From: Palsa-295 sp963785585
Lineage (GTDB): Bacteria; Acidobacteriota; Terriglobia; Acidiferrales; UBA7541
Length of the DNA stretch: 64,000 nucleotides
Reading direction: 5' to 3'
NCBI GenBank assembly: GCA_963785585.1
Contig: CAWAVW010000003.1
Span: 403,213-467,212, forward strand
A program made the translations under genes and the position numbers. Of the stretch, positions 35,501 to 43,397 are shown piece after piece. Below the pieces are notes generated by a model, which saw nothing but the letters and a program-made list of their open reading frames with translations, ran no database searches and was not told the DNA's origin. Each line of letters opens with the position of its first letter. The first letter of the stretch is position 1.

Positions 35501-36477
35501 GACCACTGCGTATCGATATCCGCCTCCGGTTCATCGCCAATGATTCCCGGCGCGGGGCCATCATGAATGATGTTCAGCGTCGGCTTCGGCGACAATCCAA
35601 AAATCGTGGCGAAGTCCGCGAAATCCTGCGGATTGATATCCGTCTGGCTCACGATCGCAATCGTTTGTCCCGTTCCGTTGATCCCCGCCGTCCAAAGCGG
35701 CAGCACGTTGTAGATCGTCCCGAAATCGTAGGGGCCCAGGCCAAACTCACAGCTCGACAGCGGATCGCATCCGCCCGGATAGGTATATTGCGGCGACACC
35801 GCTGTTATTTTGCCGGTGTCCTTCGCGCGGCGGAATTCGCCCACGCGGCGGTTCGCCGCTTTGCGCGGAAAATTGTGCAGCGTATTCACTCCGGCCACCA
35901 CGCCCGCCAGCGCCGACGGAATCGAAGGATCGCTCGCGTTCGCCCAGTGCGCCTCGCCATTCACCACATATTTGTGAATCGACGTGTGGAACGCGCTCTC
36001 CACGGTTCCCGCCGTCCCCGAAAACTCGATCACCGTCCGGCCAGCCGAAACCCGCGTCACCTGAAATCCCTGCGACTGCAACCACGTAGTGACCGCCTGC
36101 ACATCCTGATCCGACGGCCCGAACTGCTGCCCGAACTGCTGGGGAGTGAGCCACGCGTGATAGTTCGCCGAACTCTTGTCCATCTGCGCCAGCAACAATT
36201 GTTGCAGCGCGGCTTCCTGCTGCGGACTTCGCGTCAGCACCAGCAGCATCCGGTTCATCGCCAGGCCCGCGGGCGCCGGGCCTTGATCGTATTGCGGTTT
36301 GGCCAGCCGGTACGTGTTGCCCTTCAGCAAGGTCCGTTGCGAATCGTCCACCGCTCCGGTGATGCGCGAAGGAACCGCGCTCGAACTCTGCGCGGACGCG
36401 CGCGATGCAAGAACGACGAGCGAACAGAAAGCAAAAAGGCACGCAAGTCCGCCGCGAATACGGGAATGGATCGCCAT
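32533..36477 (-). CDS. secreted kumamolisin-like S53 peptidase with Ig-like repeats and C-terminal anchor
   Basis: A 1314-residue sedolisin-family protease. Signal peptide (MAIHSRIRGGLACLFAF..ASA), pro-kumamolisin domain (about 40-190), catalytic domain (about 205-620) with the Glu/Asp pair in EPEADIDTQW (near 315), the oxyanion Asp in STGDDGAAGCD and the serine in GGTSVATPAMAG (near 598). Five or so Ig-like domains of the Big_3 type (YAGD repeats) follow, then one transmembrane helix near 1230, a lipobox-like VSCGGGGG stretch and a Ser/Thr/Gly tail. It is active at acid pH in known relatives. The upstream ATG at 36720 would precede a non-signal extension, so I choose 36477. Confidence 0.9.
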   Translation of the reverse strand: MAIHSRIRGGLACLFAFCSLVVLASRASAQSSSAVPSRITGAVDDSQRTLLKGNTYRLAKPQYDQGPAPAGLAMNRMLLVLTRSPQQEAALQQLLLAQMDKSSANYHAWLTPQQFGQQFGPSDQDVQAVTTWLQSQGFQVTRVSAGRTVIEFSGTAGTVESAFHTSIHKYVVNGEAHWANASDPSIPSALAGVVAGVNTLHNFPRKAANRRVGEFRRAKDTGKITAVSPQYTYPGGCDPLSSCEFGLGPYDFGTIYNVLPLWTAGINGTGQTIAIVSQTDINPQDFADFATIFGLSPKPTLNIIHDGPAPGIIGDEPEADIDTQWSGGVAIGATIDFVVSASTNTSAGVDLSAEYIVDNNLAGVMSESYGECEAGLGSASNQFYNALWEQASAQGISVLISTGDDGAAGCDDSDAEEPAPAQYGLQVSGLASTPYNIAVGGTDFNDVANPTTYWNSTNTSPNQASAKSYIPEMVWNDTCTNPEFGTPFFGYSTNAETNCNNSIFSSIVGTVGGSGGKSSCTTFDGSNVLQCTGGYAKPAWQTALTPSDSKRDIPDVSLFAGNNFNGSFYIICEADANGDGAPSCSLGGDYEDFQGYGGTSVATPAMAGIMALVEQKTGSRQGNANFVLYKLAAQAGASCNSSGTITSTCIFYDTTNGTNAMACTPNSPNCTVSKNGDEYGVLSGYATTTGYDLATGLGSVNAANLVNQWSTVTTTFKPTTTTLMLTPTTNIAHGSAVTVKIGVTGTGTPTGDVSLVATNSTANGIDQFTLASGAVNSTTDLLPGGSYSVKAHYAGDGTNAPSDSTAVPVTVNPEASTTTAQVLTADTNGNAIPFTSGPYGSFVYLRASVAGASGNGVATGNVTFKDNGAAISGNPYTLNAESYTVTPNGYPTFSPGSHSFSAAYAGDPSFNASTSTAVPFTISQAIPSISLGGLGQTNAYGQNLTGVAQVQVTSCGNVPTGTVKFMSGTTQIGNPVTPNWTANANTCYITATAVLTGSNAPLGQDSFTAVYSGDTNYASATSTAVSSDVVVQSTLAVTPSSNTIQQGASITLTAKLTPLVSVSPTPTGTVQFAANGQSLGAAVAISGNQAVLNTTSLPAGANVIVQATYSGDTNFAQASGTTTVTVNPGPQVGIAASPTNITITSPGASGSSTITVTGSNGFSGTVSFASVTCTGLPSESACSVTPSSIALTTTTTTGTATLTITTTAKSVSAPLVRPNGGGRPVLPGIAARWMVIGVGIFFLAMQTRRRRWNVLASVVAIAFLIATVSCGGGGGSTGPTNPGTPVGTSTVSISGITATGGTVTGTPTVTVTVQ

Positions 36478-36634
36478 GGTCGATGTCACCTGAGATGCGG
36501 ATAAGTTCGAAAAAGGTTCGATGGAGAGTATTCGTAACGTCGGGAACGTGTCAAGTTGTACAAAGGGACATGCGTGGGGTTTTTTACCGCGTCGCGCAGC
36601 GAAAATTGGAACTTTCGCTCGAGCGAATCCGAAT

Positions 36635-37351
36635 TCAGTGCCCGTTGCGAATCCGGCTCGCCAGGGTCCGCGCCCGCTGCCGCGCGATATCCACCAGCTT
36701 GTCGTCGCCGGCCACTTCATCGAGCGCCGGCAGCAATCGCTCCGGTTCCGGCAACTGCTTCGTGTCGTAGTCTTTTTCGATCTGCAGCAGCACGTCGTTC
36801 ACGCCCAGATGGTCGTAGCGCATCGTGCGCATCAGGTCCGAAACATCGACCGCCTGCTTCGCGAGCCCCTCGAACAAATTCACCAGCTGCGTGGCCGATT
36901 CATCGAGCGTGTAATTGAAAGTCGTCGAGTGCGTCTCGGATCCCCTCTGGTACGTAAACGTCTTTTCGCCCAGATTCGCGAGCCGCCGGTGAACCTCCAA
37001 ATCCACTCCCTGAAAATCGTGCAACTGCGCCGCAAGCTCAAACACGCGCTGCGCCAGCGCCGCGCTCACTTGCATCGGCTGCGGCGTCGATTCCTCTTCC
37101 AGTTGCCGGATGTCGTACGTCCCCACGCCCGCCGCGTTCAGTTTTATCTCCACGAACTCCGGAAAACTTGTTTTGAAGACTTTGCGGTAGGTGATCGTCG
37201 CGCCGTCGCCTGCGATCGCGCGAGCGCTCACCGGCGAAGCGCTCCGTGCCTGCATCGGCGCAACAACCGCCGCACAAAGACAAACGGTGCCCACAGCACA
37301 AAGAACTGCGAAAAGAACGCGAGGGCGATTCGGTTGGGCCAGGCGCAACAT
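36635..37351 (-). CDS. exported protein of unknown function behind ruvC
   Basis: A 238-residue protein with an N-terminal hydrophobic signal segment (RVLFAVLCAVGTVCLCAAVV). The mature part is mixed alpha/beta without recognised motifs, with helical C-terminal ARQRARTLASRIRNGH. The start (ATG 37351, or GTG one codon earlier) overlaps the ruvC stop as TGATG, so it belongs to the yebC-ruvC operon. Function unknown. Confidence 0.72.
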   Translation of the reverse strand: MLRLAQPNRPRVLFAVLCAVGTVCLCAAVVAPMQARSASPVSARAIAGDGATITYRKVFKTSFPEFVEIKLNAAGVGTYDIRQLEEESTPQPMQVSAALAQRVFELAAQLHDFQGVDLEVHRRLANLGEKTFTYQRGSETHSTTFNYTLDESATQLVNLFEGLAKQAVDVSDLMRTMRYDHLGVNDVLLQIEKDYDTKQLPEPERLLPALDEVAGDDKLVDIARQRARTLASRIRNGH

Positions 37352-38013
37352 CACAATTCAGAGACGCGCGCGGCTCGAACTCGGTTGCTCGAGGATGGTT
37401 TGCTCGGAATGGTCGAAAGCACTTCGCTGCGCCGCGCGCCTGCGATCGCCGGCGCAGTCACAATCGTTCGCGGGCGCATCGCGGCCGCCGTTCGCTCCGC
37501 GGCCCGCGCCGCGTGTCCGTGGCACATCGCCACCGCCAGCGCGTCGGCCGCATCCGCCGGTTCCGGATACTCGGTCAGCCCCAGCGCGGACGTGACCATC
37601 TGCTGCATCTGCTGCTTCGATGCCGCGCCGTAGCCCGCCACGCTGCATTTCACTTCGCGCGGCGAATAGCTGTGCGCCGGAATCGAAGCCTGCTCCGCGG
37701 CCAGCAGCACCACCCCGCGCACTTCCGCCAGCTTCAGCGCCGTGCCCATATTCAAAGCCGTAAACACCGCCTCAATTGCCACGGCGTCCGGCGCAAACTC
37801 CGCCACCAGCCCCGAAATCAGTTCGTGAATGGACCGCAGCCGCGCCCCCAAACTCGCCCGCGCCGGCAATTTCAGCGCGCCAAACCGCAGCAGCTTCGGC
37901 GATGCACCCACAAACTCCACCACGCCGTAGCCCGTGGCTCCCGCCAGCGCCGGATCCACGCCCAGCACTCGGTACCGCTTCGCGTCCCCATTCGAATTGG
38001 ATTTAGCCAACAT
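37351..38013 (-). CDS. ruvC: Holliday junction resolvase RuvC
   Basis: RuvC endonuclease, resolving Holliday junctions with RuvAB. The four acidic residues of the family are recognisable: Asp in VLGVDPALAGATGYG, Glu in AIEAVFTALN, and the two Asps in PADAADALAVAMCH. The first motif is unusual: the common GIDPG reads GVDPA with one extra residue before TGYG. A C-terminal extension of about 55 residues (rich in Arg, Ala and Ser) exceeds the usual length. ruvA and ruvB are not adjacent; yebC lies just upstream, as is common. Confidence 0.9.
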   Translation of the reverse strand: MLAKSNSNGDAKRYRVLGVDPALAGATGYGVVEFVGASPKLLRFGALKLPARASLGARLRSIHELISGLVAEFAPDAVAIEAVFTALNMGTALKLAEVRGVVLLAAEQASIPAHSYSPREVKCSVAGYGAASKQQMQQMVTSALGLTEYPEPADAADALAVAMCHGHAARAAERTAAAMRPRTIVTAPAIAGARRSEVLSTIPSKPSSSNRVRAARVSEL

Positions 38014-38082
38014 GCCGACGCGCACAAGTGTACTTTCGCGCCAGAACCACAGGGTAGTGTTTTTTCGGTGGGGAGTTCGTCA

Positions 38083-38112
38083 GGCGCAGCCTTTGTGTCC
38101 TCCGGCTGCGCC
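38083..38112. terminator. hairpin between yebC and ruvC
   Basis: GGCGCAGCC (38083-38091) and GGCTGCGCC (38104-38112) form a perfect 9-bp stem with a 12-nt loop. No T run follows on the minus strand, so it is an mRNA-processing or partial-termination hairpin at most. Confidence 0.4.
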
Positions 38113-38120
38113 GTTCGAAA

Positions 38121-38873
38121 CTAATTCGCTACCGCCGCCTGCATTTCCGTCTCATCGATATCGAAGTTCGCATAAACGTGCTGCACGTCGTCGTGATCTT
38201 CCAGCACTTCCATCATCCGCACCATCTGCTGCGCCTGCGCTCCCGTCAACTTCACGTAATTCTGCGGCACAAACGCCACTTCCGCGGTCGCCGGCTTGAT
38301 CCCCGCCGCCGTCAACGCCTCGCGCACCTTTTCAAACGCTTCCGGCGGAGTCGTCACTTCCCACACCGAACCATCGTCCTTCAAATCATCAGCACCGGCA
38401 TCCAGCACGATCCCCATCAGCTTGTCTTCGTCCGCCGCTTCCTTCGGAATCACGATGTCGCCCTTGCGATGAAACATCCAGCCCACCGCGCCCGTTTCCG
38501 CCATGTTGCCGCCGTTCTTCGAAAACATGTGGCGCACTTCGCTGACGATCCGGTTCCGGTTGTTCGTCACCACCTGCACCAGCACGCCCACGCCGCCCGG
38601 GCCGTATCCTTCAAACGTCACTTCGTCCAGCGTTTCGCCTTCCAGCGTTCCCGTGCCGCGCTGAATCGCCCGCTCGATGTTGTCGTTGGGCATGTTCTCG
38701 CCCTTGGCCGTCAGGATCGCCGTCCGCAGCCGCGGATTGGTGATCGGGTCGGCGCCGCCGGTCCGCGCCGCAATCGTCAATTCCCGGATAATTTTCGTGA
38801 AAATTTTGCCGCGCTTCGCGTCCGTCGCGGCCTTCTTATGCTTGATGGTTGCCCACTTTGAGTGTCCAGACAT
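38121..38873 (-). CDS. yebC: YebC/PmpR family DNA-binding / translation-associated regulator
   Basis: A 250-residue protein beginning MSGHSKWATIKHKKAATDAKRGKIF, unmistakable for the family, with the later EGYGPGGV and NRNRTV-like (NRNRIVSEVRHMF) blocks. Family members act as transcriptional regulators and, more recently, some have been implicated in relieving ribosome stalling at prolines. It precedes ruvC by about 107 bp on the same strand. Full length. Confidence 0.95.
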   Translation of the reverse strand: MSGHSKWATIKHKKAATDAKRGKIFTKIIRELTIAARTGGADPITNPRLRTAILTAKGENMPNDNIERAIQRGTGTLEGETLDEVTFEGYGPGGVGVLVQVVTNNRNRIVSEVRHMFSKNGGNMAETGAVGWMFHRKGDIVIPKEAADEDKLMGIVLDAGADDLKDDGSVWEVTTPPEAFEKVREALTAAGIKPATAEVAFVPQNYVKLTGAQAQQMVRMMEVLEDHDDVQHVYANFDIDETEMQAAVAN

Positions 38874-39008
38874 GGATAAACCTTTTACAGGTGGTATGGC
38901 AGGAGCAGCAGGTTCGCCCTTGCCACAGCAGTCTAGCAGCAGCCCACGATATCAGGCAAGCGAAGGGCGGCCCGCGAAGCTCGAACGAACTCCCGGTCTC
39001 ACCATTAC

Positions 39009-39155
39009 AAAACTCTCGAATTCATTAAGGATAAGAGCCCGGTTTCGATCTCGTTTCTCGAAGACGTGCATTACGCGCTTCGTACGCTACGCAAGGAACC
39101 CGGCTTCCCGGTCGTCGCGACCCTCACGCGCGCGCCCCACTCGAAGATCGATTGA
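39009..39155 (+). pseudogene. relic of a MacB/ADOP-type ABC permease N terminus
   Basis: An open frame without a usable start encodes FLEDVHYALRTLRKEPGF followed by VVATLTRAPHSKID and a stop. This matches the N terminus of acidobacterial duplicated orphan permeases, usually D(L/V)RYALR-x-LRK-x-PGF-x-x-VA-x-LT-LALGIGA. The helix after VATLT is missing, so the gene is a stub. The remaining intergenic sequence 38874-39008 shows nothing else. Confidence 0.55.
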
Positions 39156-39215
39156 ACTCTCACCCGCTTCGCTGTACTTTCTCTGCAATCGCCATTTCGC
39201 ATTCCAGAGGTGCCA

Positions 39216-40283
39216 GTGTCCAACTCCGCCGTTGACGCCATCGATCCCGCCATCAAGCACGCCAAACAGCAAATCTTCGATCCCTTCCGCTTTGGACAGT
39301 GGGCGCGCCTCGCCTTCGTCGGCTTGCTCGCGGGCGAAATGGGCAGCAGCGGCTGCAACGGCAACTTTAATCTCCCGTCTGGCTTGCGCAATCACTCGCA
39401 CACCGATTCGTCCCAGGCGTTCCTCGCCAATCCCTTGACCGACCGATTCCTCAATCATCCGGTCCTTTCCGTCGGGCTCATCGTTCTGCTCGTCGTCGTG
39501 TTTTTCATCATCGGCACGATCTTTATGTACATCAGCAGCCGCATGCGCTTCGTCCTCTTCGATAGCGTTCTGATGCGCGAATGCCACATCCGCCGCGGCT
39601 GGGCTCGCCGTGGCCGCGAAGGTTGGCGTCTTTTCGTGTGGCAAGTAATCCTCTCGACGATCAGTTTCGCCGCGCTGCTCATCCTCATCGGCATCCCCGC
39701 GCTCTGCGCGTGGCGCCTCGGCTGGTTCACCGATGCCCGCGAACACGAGCTTCCGCTTATCCTCGGCGGCGTGGCGATACTCCTCATCATCCTGCTGTTT
39801 TTGCTGGTGATGGGCGTGATTCACGTGATGACCAAAGATTTCGTCGTCCCGCAAATGGCGCTCGAAGATATCGACGCCATCGAAGGCTGGCGCCGCCTCT
39901 GGTCGCAACTGGGCGACGAAATGGGAGGATATGCCGGCTACATCGGTATGAAAATCGTCCTGTCGATCGCTGCCGCATTCATTTTCGGCATCATCGGCAT
40001 AATCGCAATTATCGTGATGATGATCCCCATCGGCGGATTGGGATTGGCCGCGGTCTTCGGCGGCAAAGCCATGGGACTCACCTGGACGGTTGGCACGATT
40101 ACGGTTGCCGTGATTGCCGGTGCGATCGCCCTTGCCTTGCTGGTGTTCGTGGCTGCGCTCATCAACGTTCCGGCCACCGTGTTTTTCCCGGCATACTCCA
40201 TGTACTTCTTCGGTCCGCGCTATCCGCCGCTCGGCCGCTTGCTCTGGCCCGAATCGCCGGCCTCTCCTCCGATGGCCATGTGA
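39216..40283 (+). CDS. polytopic membrane protein of unknown function
   Basis: A protein of about 355 residues. An N-terminal cytoplasmic stretch (AVDAIDPAIKHAKQQIFDPFRFGQWARLAFVGLLAGE) precedes about six hydrophobic segments (roughly 85-110, 140-170, 180-210, 240-275, 280-320). The IFDPFRFGQWARLAF opening is conserved in many acidobacterial and archaeal membrane proteins of unassigned role. GTG 39216 has AGAGG five bases upstream; GTG 39210 is the alternative. Standalone gene. Confidence 0.75.
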   Translation: MSNSAVDAIDPAIKHAKQQIFDPFRFGQWARLAFVGLLAGEMGSSGCNGNFNLPSGLRNHSHTDSSQAFLANPLTDRFLNHPVLSVGLIVLLVVVFFIIGTIFMYISSRMRFVLFDSVLMRECHIRRGWARRGREGWRLFVWQVILSTISFAALLILIGIPALCAWRLGWFTDAREHELPLILGGVAILLIILLFLLVMGVIHVMTKDFVVPQMALEDIDAIEGWRRLWSQLGDEMGGYAGYIGMKIVLSIAAAFIFGIIGIIAIIVMMIPIGGLGLAAVFGGKAMGLTWTVGTITVAVIAGAIALALLVFVAALINVPATVFFPAYSMYFFGPRYPPLGRLLWPESPASPPMAM

Positions 40284-40375
40284 ACGACCAGGACTCCGTC
40301 GCTATTCAGTCGCGCGTAAAAATGCTATTTTCAATCTCTCGCGGTTGCTCCTGATTTCCTCCGCGTAAAATTTCC

Positions 40376-41032
40376 ATGCCCGTTTCTCTCATCGCGGTTC
40401 TGGAGTTCGCGCTCCTCGCCGCCACATCCATTTTCTTCCTGGTGGATCCGTTCGCCGTGATTCCGCTGTTCCTCGCCATCACCGCGGACTCGCCCCACGA
40501 AGAGCGTCGCCAGATGGCCCGCCGCGCTGCCTGGACCTGCGCCATCGTCCTGTGCGCCTTCGCCGTCGCGGGCAGCTTGATCTTCAAAATGTTCGGCATC
40601 ACCCTTCCTGCATTCAAAATTGCCGGCGGAATTATCTTGATGAAGATCGGCCTCGACATGCTCGAAGGCCACCAGTCGAAAGCCACGCCCGAAGAAACCC
40701 AGGAGGGAACCGAAAAATCCGACGCCAGCATCATCCCTCTCGGTATGCCGATGCTCGCGGGCCCGGGCGCAATTTCCACCGTGATGGTCTTGGTCGGCGA
40801 AGCGCACACCGTGTGGCAGCACGGCGTGATCTACGCCACGATTCTCGCCACTGCATTCGTCTCGTACCTGATTTTGGCGGGAGCCGATCGCGTGGGGAAA
40901 TACCTGGGGGAAACCGGCATCCGCATTCTGATGCGCTTGATGGGTTTGCTGCTGGTCGCCTTAGCCGTTCAATTCGTCGCCAACGGCCTAACCGACTTCG
41001 GCCTGCTGAAAGCAATCACCCAGCCCTTCTAG
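40376..41032 (+). CDS. marC: MarC family integral membrane protein
   Basis: A 218-residue protein with six hydrophobic helices and the MarC hallmarks: FLVDPFAVIPLFLAIT near the N terminus, FKIAGGIILMKIGLDML, SIIPLGMPMLAGPGAIST and a C-terminal RLMGLLLVALAVQFVANGL. Once called multiple-antibiotic-resistance proteins, they have no proven drug function. Ends before a copy of a dispersed intergenic repeat. Confidence 0.93.
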   Translation: MPVSLIAVLEFALLAATSIFFLVDPFAVIPLFLAITADSPHEERRQMARRAAWTCAIVLCAFAVAGSLIFKMFGITLPAFKIAGGIILMKIGLDMLEGHQSKATPEETQEGTEKSDASIIPLGMPMLAGPGAISTVMVLVGEAHTVWQHGVIYATILATAFVSYLILAGADRVGKYLGETGIRILMRLMGLLLVALAVQFVANGLTDFGLLKAITQPF

Positions 41033-41048
41033 TCGCCTTCTGCTTCCG

Positions 41049-41095
41049 CTGTGCCCTCTGGGAATCTCCGTGAACTCTGTGTCTCGCGTTTGTCT
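41049..41095 (+). repeat. dispersed CTCTGTG-type intergenic repeat, copy 1
   Basis: Contains GTGCCCTCTG (shared with copy 2) and CTCCGTGAACTC (shared with copy 3), then CTGTGTCTC. Degenerate C/T/G-rich unit lying between marC and the metallopeptidase gene. Confidence 0.5.
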
Positions 41096-41138
41096 TTCGC
41101 AACTTCGTCCACGCCGCTCTACGATCTGTCGCGCAATC

Positions 41139-41993
41139 TTACGGCGTCCCCGCAAACGTATCGCAAGCGTCGATCCGTCCCGAGTCCAGCCCCGTCTTAA
41201 ACCACTGCACCCGCTGTGCCGACGTCCCGTGCGTAAACTTCTCCGGCATCACCGTTCCCGCCGTCATCTTCTGTATATGATCGTCGCCCACCGCCGCCGC
41301 TGCATTCAGTCCCGCCTGGATATCGCTCTGATCGATGATGTCCCGCTGCTCGGTCGAATGTCCCCACACGCCCGCATAGCAATCCGCCTGCAGTTCGAGT
41401 TTCACCGACAGCGCATTCACTTGCGATGGGTCCGCCTGCTGCGCCGCGCGCACTTTCTGCTCCGTGCCCAGCAGCTTCTGCACGTGATGCCCCAGCTCGT
41501 GCGCGATCACGTACGCCTGCGCGAATTCGCCAGACGCTTGAAACCGCGTCCTCAACTCGTCGAAAAATCCGAGATCGAGATACACCTTCTCGTCGCCGGG
41601 GCAATAAAACGGCCCGCTTGCCGTTTGCGCCGCGCCGCATGCCGACTGCACATAATCGCGAAACAGCACCAGCTTCGCGTGCCGGTAGCCCGTAATCAAG
41701 TTCGTCCACGAATTCTGCGCGTCGTCCAGCACGAACGATACGAACTGCACTTCCTTCTGCTCTGACGCATCGCGCGCCGGATCGGCCGGCTGCGTCACCG
41801 CCGGACCTCCGCCCGTCGCGCCCGAATTCAGCAACGGCGTGATCAAGTCGCGCTTGAAAATAAAACTCAGCACCAGTAGAACCAGCAGCCCGCCAATCCC
41901 GATATGAATCCCGCCGAACCCGCCGCCACCTCCGCCCGTCGAGTTCCGCTGATCCTCAATATCCCCGCTCACTCCGCCCGGTGTCCATTTCAT
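41139..41993 (-). CDS. neutral zinc metallopeptidase, YpfJ family
   Basis: A 284-residue membrane-anchored protein. The N terminus (MKWTPGGVSGDIEDQRN) is the family opener, followed by a glycine-rich segment and a helix (IGGLLVLLVLSFIF). The peptidase domain has FYCPGDEKVYLDLGFFDEL, the zinc site YVIAHELGHHVQ near residue 171, and LELQADCYAGVW with the third ligand region. ATG 41993 gives the standard start. Physiological substrate unknown. Confidence 0.92.
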   Translation of the reverse strand: MKWTPGGVSGDIEDQRNSTGGGGGGFGGIHIGIGGLLVLLVLSFIFKRDLITPLLNSGATGGGPAVTQPADPARDASEQKEVQFVSFVLDDAQNSWTNLITGYRHAKLVLFRDYVQSACGAAQTASGPFYCPGDEKVYLDLGFFDELRTRFQASGEFAQAYVIAHELGHHVQKLLGTEQKVRAAQQADPSQVNALSVKLELQADCYAGVWGHSTEQRDIIDQSDIQAGLNAAAAVGDDHIQKMTAGTVMPEKFTHGTSAQRVQWFKTGLDSGRIDACDTFAGTP

Positions 41994-42092
41994 TTGAATT
42001 CCTCGTTCAATGATTTTGATCCACTTTGCCGCGCCCGCCGGCACAGTATCTCCGGCAGCCCCAATCCGGACCGGCGCGTCGCCGCGGCAAGA

Positions 42093-43256
42093 CTAAAGCT
42101 CTTCGTCCTCGACGGGCTTCAGTTGCGAAATTTTCAGCGTAATTCGAAAATCCCGCGACCGCGCATCCGCCAGAATTGCCCGCCGCGTTTCCGCCGCCAG
42201 CGTGCTCGGATTCAGTACGCCCGCTGAACTCCGCGGAAAATGCTTCACAAATATCGCCGCCAGATGCGCCGTCGCAAACGAAATCGGCGTCGCAATCAAT
42301 CCGCGCTGCCGGATCTGGTAGAGCGTCGGGAAGCTCACATCCCATCGCACCAGCAGCGGATCGTCTTTCTTCGTTCCTTTCACCAGCACCGCCGCCGCGA
42401 ATCGCGCATTCTCCAGTACGCCGCTGCGAATCAGCTTCGCCACGCCCTTCGGCGTCAGCGTCTTCGGGAACCGCTTCCGCACGATCCCTTGCGACCGGTT
42501 CAACCGCCCTTGCCGGAACCACCGGTATAGATGATCGAAGTCGTTGCCGCCGATCTTCGCGTCCATATCCTTCATCGGGATCGCGTACGGCAGCATGCAA
42601 ACTTCGTCCTGGGCCGCCAGATAGACCGTCGTCTCGCCAATCGGTTTTGGAAACCGAAATTTCTCGCGCTCCGAAAACCGCTTGGCCATCGCGAATCGCT
42701 TGTTGCGGTACACCCGCGGCTTCGAGATGGCCTCGTCGTACGCCACGTCCGCCGACCAGGTGGAAATCGGATCTTTGCTCTCCGTGCTTTCATACAGCCG
42801 GATCTGCACCGATTCCACCGCGTCCAGCAGTTCCGATCCCCGCTTCGCCAGCAGATTCGTCAACCCCGGCGCCGCTCCGGTGCAAATCAACGCCACCCGG
42901 TTTTTCGCCACGAACCGCTTATCGTATGCGAACTGCTCCGGCTTGAACGGATTTCGCGTCAGGTGGGAATTCAAATCCAGATAATGCGAACGCAGCCGCA
43001 GCGCCGCCCGCAGCACAATCTCGTTGAAAACCGCCGGCGAGGCGTTGATCAGCAACTGGCATCCGCGCGCCGCGCGCACAATCGACCAGAGATTGCGTGC
43101 GTTCGCTTCCACAATTTCGATTCCCGATTTCTTGCCCAGAAAGAGCCGCGCCCGGTCCGGCTCTCGGTCGCCGCACCAGACCGTATGCCCCTGCCGCGCC
43201 AGCAATTGCGCCAGCAGCGAACCGGTGCCCCCCACGCCTAGTACGAAGATCTTCAT
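42093..43256 (-). CDS. saccharopine dehydrogenase-like NAD(P)-binding protein
   Basis: A 387-residue oxidoreductase-like protein. Rossmann motif MKIFVLGVGGTGSLLAQLLA, an LLINASPAVFN strand and YLDLNSH match the saccharopine dehydrogenase / homospermidine synthase-like superfamily; CTGAAPGLTNLLA is the usual second half. The reaction is unknown: homologues include lysine-biosynthetic and carboxynorspermidine enzymes. Divergent from moaA. Confidence 0.8.
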   Translation of the reverse strand: MKIFVLGVGGTGSLLAQLLARQGHTVWCGDREPDRARLFLGKKSGIEIVEANARNLWSIVRAARGCQLLINASPAVFNEIVLRAALRLRSHYLDLNSHLTRNPFKPEQFAYDKRFVAKNRVALICTGAAPGLTNLLAKRGSELLDAVESVQIRLYESTESKDPISTWSADVAYDEAISKPRVYRNKRFAMAKRFSEREKFRFPKPIGETTVYLAAQDEVCMLPYAIPMKDMDAKIGGNDFDHLYRWFRQGRLNRSQGIVRKRFPKTLTPKGVAKLIRSGVLENARFAAAVLVKGTKKDDPLLVRWDVSFPTLYQIRQRGLIATPISFATAHLAAIFVKHFPRSSAGVLNPSTLAAETRRAILADARSRDFRITLKISQLKPVEDEEL

Positions 43257-43397
43257 CGGGGCGTAACTTTACCACTGATTTGCCGTTTTCTCTGCCGCCG
43301 CCATCGCCGTGCGTTACACTGGTTGAGCGTCTGTTTCCCCGCGGATCGCCTCGCAATCGCGGGCGCTTCTGCGGCAAAAGGCGCATCTAACAATCGC

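Noticed and set aside
32588..36504. Several open frames on the plus strand opposite the S53 peptidase
   Set aside because: Shadow frames of a repetitive gene; no ribosome sites, no motifs.
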